DNA of 64,000 nt from Streptosporangium amethystogenes (GTDB taxonomy: Bacteria; Actinomycetota; Actinomycetes; Streptosporangiales; Streptosporangiaceae), in NCBI RefSeq assembly GCF_000721075.1, contig NZ_JOEQ01000036.1, positions 47,618 to 111,617 on the forward strand, given 5' to 3'. Made by a program: the position numbers and the translations under genes. Below the pieces are notes generated by a model. That model was given only the letters and a program-made list of their open reading frames with translations. It made no database searches and was not told where the DNA came from. Positions 60,836 through 64,000 of this stretch are shown here, piece after piece. Within the stretch, counting starts at the first letter, position 1; each line of letters begins with the position of its first letter.

Positions 60836-60900
60836 GTTGCGCGAAGAACTCCTTCCCGACCGGCGACTACCGGGTCGACGTGATGTTCGTTTCGCCTTAG
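60616..60900 (+). pseudogene. Detached DUF4082 domain
   Basis: 94 codons from TTG 60616: NDAALPAVQRDPVSKAVTLGVKFKTTTTGAVNGIRFYKGTQNTGTHVGSLWTGDGQLLALANGAEGGNGVYK. It is a nearly complete DUF4082 domain with no signal peptide and no ribosome-binding site, overlapping the TGA (60617-60619) that ends the first DUF4082 fragment. It was probably the last domain of the upstream protein before frameshifts broke it. It could be produced only by readthrough. Confidence 0.6.
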
Positions 60901-61653
60901 CCTCGATCTTTCCTGGCCAAAGGTGTGGTCGGCTGACGCCGTAGCCGATCGCTGATTTCGGTGTCCGGGCGGCGTGGCGGCCCGGCTCACGCCTGCCGGG
61001 CGAGGTTCCACGCGCCCGCAGATGTCCTTCTGATCGTCCGGACGGCTTGCCGCCGGCAGGCTGGTGCGGGCAATGCCCGCAGCCCGCACGACGGCCATGG
61101 TGACCTACTCGGCCCAAGGCCGTCGTGCGGCGCGGGATCAGGCGAGTGCGCGTGGACATGGAGAGCGGAGAAAACCAGACGCGCAGCCGTGCGGATGTAT
61201 CACCGGGACTGGACGCGGGAGGGGCGGCCCGCGATGCGGCGGAGTTCGGCGGTCACGAGATCGTCGTCGCGGCACAGCAGGCAGAACCAGGCGAGCAGAT
61301 CACAGCTGATCGCGGTGGCGGTGCATCAGATCCGGTCGATGGCGAACTGCCACACTCACGGCCTCAGCCTCGAGATCCGAGAGCGTCGGCTCACCGCCAC
61401 CCGTCTCGGCGGCGCCACCGCCGTCCATGAGGCCCGGGTCCGGTCTGCTGAGGGCACGTCACCAGAGTCGACCCGGCCGTCGGCGCGGGCTGCCTTGACG
61501 CGGCCGTCAGGAGTGTCCCCTTCAACAGAGGCTCAATAAAGGTCTGGCAAGGACATCCCCAGGTGGGAGCGTCTCTGGCCCCTTTCGGTCATCAGATCGT
61601 CAGGCTTTCAGTTGTCTAGTCATCTAATGCGATGGTTCGAGTGAGGAGTTTAA
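60901..61653. other. 0.75-kb gap without a recognised gene
   Basis: Open frames here are Arg/Ser-rich and short, without family resemblance or ribosome-binding sites. No terminal repeats, tRNA or insertion-sequence motifs. GAGGAG-type ribosome-binding sequence at the end (61644-61648) belongs to the next gene. Confidence 0.5.
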
Positions 61654-64000
61654 GTGCCAGACGACAAGCAACAGTCCGGTCCGAGGTTGCGGCGGATTCT
61701 CCGGAGCGCGATCACCTTCGGAGGCGGCGCGGTGGCCATGCTCAGCTTACTTGGGGCGGCCTTACCTCCTCCCCCCGCATCGGAGGCCGCATCGCCGACC
61801 GTGATGGCGGCGGCAGGCCTGATGGAGAACGGGATGGAATCCGCCAGGCCGGCGCCGAGCAATTCCAGGCTCATCCCCTCTCCCTCCCCTTCCGACGAGG
61901 TGTCGCCCGTCAAGGGCGCAACTGACAGCGCACACGGCACGAAGATCAGGAGCCGGTCTCCCCATGCCCTGAGACGCAGAGCCGACTGCCCGCCCACTTC
62001 TGTCATCTGTATGGAGAACAGTCTGCCTGGCAGTCCTCCCAGCGAGTGGGACGTACCGACCCAGAGCCGCAACATCGAGGGGTACGCCACTCAAATGAGC
62101 GTGAACAAGGGGGAGGACGTCCAATTCAAGGTGAAGACCGATGCGACCGATTATCGTATAGATATTTACCGCATTGGATATTATGGCGGCATGGGCGCAC
62201 GGCTGATAACGACGATCCAGCCCTCCGCTGCCTTGCCCCAGACGCAACCGACCTGTCTGGGTGACACGACGACCGGCCTAATCGATTGCGGAAACTGGGG
62301 ACTGTCGGCCTCCTGGCCGGTGCCGAATGACGCCGTTTCCGGAGTCTATGCTGCGAATATGATACGGGAAGACGGCACGACCGGGGTCAGTCAGATCCTA
62401 TTCGTCATCCGGGATGATTCCCGCAATTCGGATATCTTACTTCAAACCTCCGACACCACATGGCAGGCGTACAACCAGTATGGCGGTAACAGCCTCTATG
62501 TCGGCAAGCCGGTGGGACGCGCCTACAAGGTCAGCTACAACCGCCCGCTTTTTACGCGTAGCAGTTTCTTCATGGCCGAGTATCCTCTGGCCAGATGGAT
62601 CGAGGCCAACGGGTACGACGTCAGCTACACCAGCACTGTCGACACGGCCAGCCGGGGAGCGGAGCTTCTTGAACACAAGATATTCGTCTCCTCCGGACAT
62701 GACGAGTACTGGTCCAATGAAATGCGAAGCAATGTCCAGAACGCCCGGGACAACGGGGTGAGTCTCATCTTCCTCTCTGGAAACCAGGTTTTCTGGAAAA
62801 CCAGATGGGAGAACTCTCTGGATGCAACGGGTGCCCCTTTCCGGACACTGGTCTGCTACAAGGAGACTCACGCCAACGCCAAGATCGACCCGAGTCCACA
62901 GTGGACCGGGACGTGGCGCGATCCCCGTTTCTCCCCTCCATCGGATGGCGGAAGACCCGAGAACGCCCTAACGGGGCCGTTGTACATGGTGAATACCCCG
63001 GCAAACGACGCCATCGCCGTTTCCGCCGAATATCGCGACATGCGACTGTGGCGCAACACGTCTATTGCCAACCTGCAACCCGGCCAGCAGGCGACCTTTC
63101 CCGTTGGAACGCTGGGGTACGAGTGGGACGAAGCATCCGACAACGGGTTCGCACCGGCGGGGTTGGTGAAGTTCTCCAAGACAACCTTGATCAAATCATC
63201 GACGTACCTGCTTAACTTCGGCAGCACCTACGGCGCCGGAACCCCGACACACAGCCTTACGCTCTACAGGCATACGAGTGGCGCGCTGGTCTTCGGCACG
63301 GGGACCGTCCAGTGGTCCTGGGGACTCGATGACAATCATGATTTGAACCCCGCAGGCGGCGGCCGCTTGGGCGGTACACCCCCCACGGATATCCGGATGC
63401 AGCAGGCGACAGTCAACCTTCTGGCCGACATGAAAACCCAGCCGGCCAGCATCCAACCGGGTTTGGTTCCGGCGGTCGCGTCAACGGACACCGCTCCGCC
63501 CACATCGGCAATCACCTATCCGGCAAGTGGCGGCACCGTACCCGCTGGAACCGTCATCCCCGTTCAAGGGACGGCGGCTGACACCGGAGGCGGGGTCGTC
63601 GGCGGAGTCGAGGTTTCATTTGACGGCGGGACGAGATGGTTTCAGGCAACGGGTCGCACTAGTTGGCGATACAACTGGACAACGCCCAGCAGCGGAACGG
63701 TAACGGTCAAATCCCGAGCGGTCGATGACATCGGAAATATTCAGGGGACTCCGACGGAAATGACCGTCACCGTCGTCCCAGGGTGTTCCCCCTGCAGCAT
63801 CTGGCCACCGTCGGCCGTGCCGGCCGTCCAATCCCAGCCCGATGCCAATGCCAGCACGGCCGGCGTGAAATTCAAGGCGGCCACGGCCGGAACCATCAAC
63901 AGCATCCGCTTCTACAAGGGTCCGCAGAACACCGGGACGCACGTCGGAAGCCTGTGGACCAGCAGCGGCCAGCTGCTCGCGAGCGCGACCTTCACCAACG
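61654..64000 (+). CDS. Secreted N,N-dimethylformamidase-like protein with Ig-like and DUF4082 domains (runs off the window)
   Basis: At least 782 codons with no stop, from GTG 61654 (AGGAG five bases upstream). Signal peptide RLRRILRSAITFGGGAVAMLSLLGAAL. The domain from about 130 to 600 resembles the large (beta) subunit of N,N-dimethylformamidase (NIEGYATQMSVNKGEDVQFKVKT, YRIDIYRIGYYGGMGARL, LLQTSDTTWQAYNQYGGNSLY, FVSSGHDEYWSNEMRSNVQNARDNGVSLIFLSGNQVFWKTRW). Then an Ig-like domain (about 610-700) and a DUF4082 domain (AVPAVQSQPDANASTAGVKF, SIRFYKGPQNTGTHVGSLW) cut by the window edge. Three TTA leucine codons (61747, 61762, 62437), two in the signal peptide. An amidase role is not certain. 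Confidence 0.85.
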   Translation, partial: MPDDKQQSGPRLRRILRSAITFGGGAVAMLSLLGAALPPPPASEAASPTVMAAAGLMENGMESARPAPSNSRLIPSPSPSDEVSPVKGATDSAHGTKIRSRSPHALRRRADCPPTSVICMENSLPGSPPSEWDVPTQSRNIEGYATQMSVNKGEDVQFKVKTDATDYRIDIYRIGYYGGMGARLITTIQPSAALPQTQPTCLGDTTTGLIDCGNWGLSASWPVPNDAVSGVYAANMIREDGTTGVSQILFVIRDDSRNSDILLQTSDTTWQAYNQYGGNSLYVGKPVGRAYKVSYNRPLFTRSSFFMAEYPLARWIEANGYDVSYTSTVDTASRGAELLEHKIFVSSGHDEYWSNEMRSNVQNARDNGVSLIFLSGNQVFWKTRWENSLDATGAPFRTLVCYKETHANAKIDPSPQWTGTWRDPRFSPPSDGGRPENALTGPLYMVNTPANDAIAVSAEYRDMRLWRNTSIANLQPGQQATFPVGTLGYEWDEASDNGFAPAGLVKFSKTTLIKSSTYLLNFGSTYGAGTPTHSLTLYRHTSGALVFGTGTVQWSWGLDDNHDLNPAGGGRLGGTPPTDIRMQQATVNLLADMKTQPASIQPGLVPAVASTDTAPPTSAITYPASGGTVPAGTVIPVQGTAADTGGGVVGGVEVSFDGGTRWFQATGRTSWRYNWTTPSSGTVTVKSRAVDDIGNIQGTPTEMTVTVVPGCSPCSIWPPSAVPAVQSQPDANASTAGVKFKAATAGTINSIRFYKGPQNTGTHVGSLWTSSGQLLASATFTN

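Noticed and set aside
60961..61539. A 192-codon Arg/Ser-rich rightward frame, considered as a transposase remnant
   Set aside because: No DDE, HTH or terminal repeats; no ribosome-binding site; composition like a shadow frame.

Overview
The window is 64 kb of high-GC DNA with the codon habits of an actinomycete. Several features together point to a Streptosporangiales-type soil actinobacterium (Streptosporangium/Nonomuraea relatives): a Streptomyces-style gas-vesicle cluster, a WhiJ-like HTH/DUF397 pair, an LCP protein, TTA codons, and a mycobacterial-type CYP51 locus. No rRNA, tRNA, CRISPR array or complete insertion sequence was seen.

Layout. 0-11.8 kb: end of a class III CoA-transferase gene, an IclR regulator, sbcD-sbcC (double-strand-break nuclease), a membrane alpha/beta hydrolase, a crotonase, an LCP cell-wall ligase, and an enolase-superfamily protein that has lost its catalytic lysines. 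12-17.2 kb: two MFS exporters either side of a TetR gene with palindromic operators, then nhaA. 17.4-25.2 kb: a tightly overlapping leftward operon SWIM - DUF5691 - MoxR ATPase - (small repeat-bearing ORF) - DUF5682 - VWA, the best candidate here for a poorly described system. 25.5-32.5 kb: cupin, aldehyde dehydrogenase, zinc-ribbon membrane protein, methyltransferase, an M14 carboxypeptidase with a scrambled C-terminal region, and a WhiJ-like regulatory trio. 32.6-36.3 kb: an enlarged FtsH-like AAA/M41 protease with a lipoprotein gene. 36.7-42.6 kb: a ten-gene gas-vesicle operon (gvpY-Z-A-F-G-O-J-L-S-K) whose proteins carry very acidic or repetitive tails. 42.7-45.6 kb: a secreted GH3 beta-glucosidase with two CebR-like boxes. 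45.8-55.4 kb: a TetR-controlled locus with CYP123, SDR, CYP51, ferredoxin, SnoaL-like protein, aldehyde dehydrogenase, SDR, 3-hydroxyisobutyrate-dehydrogenase-like protein and a carboxymuconolactone-decarboxylase-like protein. It matches the M. tuberculosis cyp51 neighbourhood gene for gene; a dispersed 0.1-kb repeat supplies the start region of both P450 genes. 55.4-64 kb: a UDP-sugar dehydrogenase, two DUF3494 ice-binding-type secreted proteins, remnants of DUF4082 domains, and a secreted N,N-dimethylformamidase-like/DUF4082 protein that runs off the window. This last part has lower GC, more relaxed codon use, long gene-free gaps and broken domains, which suggests recent acquisition or decay.

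Many convergent gene ends are separated by clear hairpins (17.4, 27.6, 29.1, 32.6 and 42.6 kb), so the operon boundaries there are fairly secure. Start codons were chosen by ribosome-binding site, overlap with the preceding gene and extent of family homology; they are predictions.
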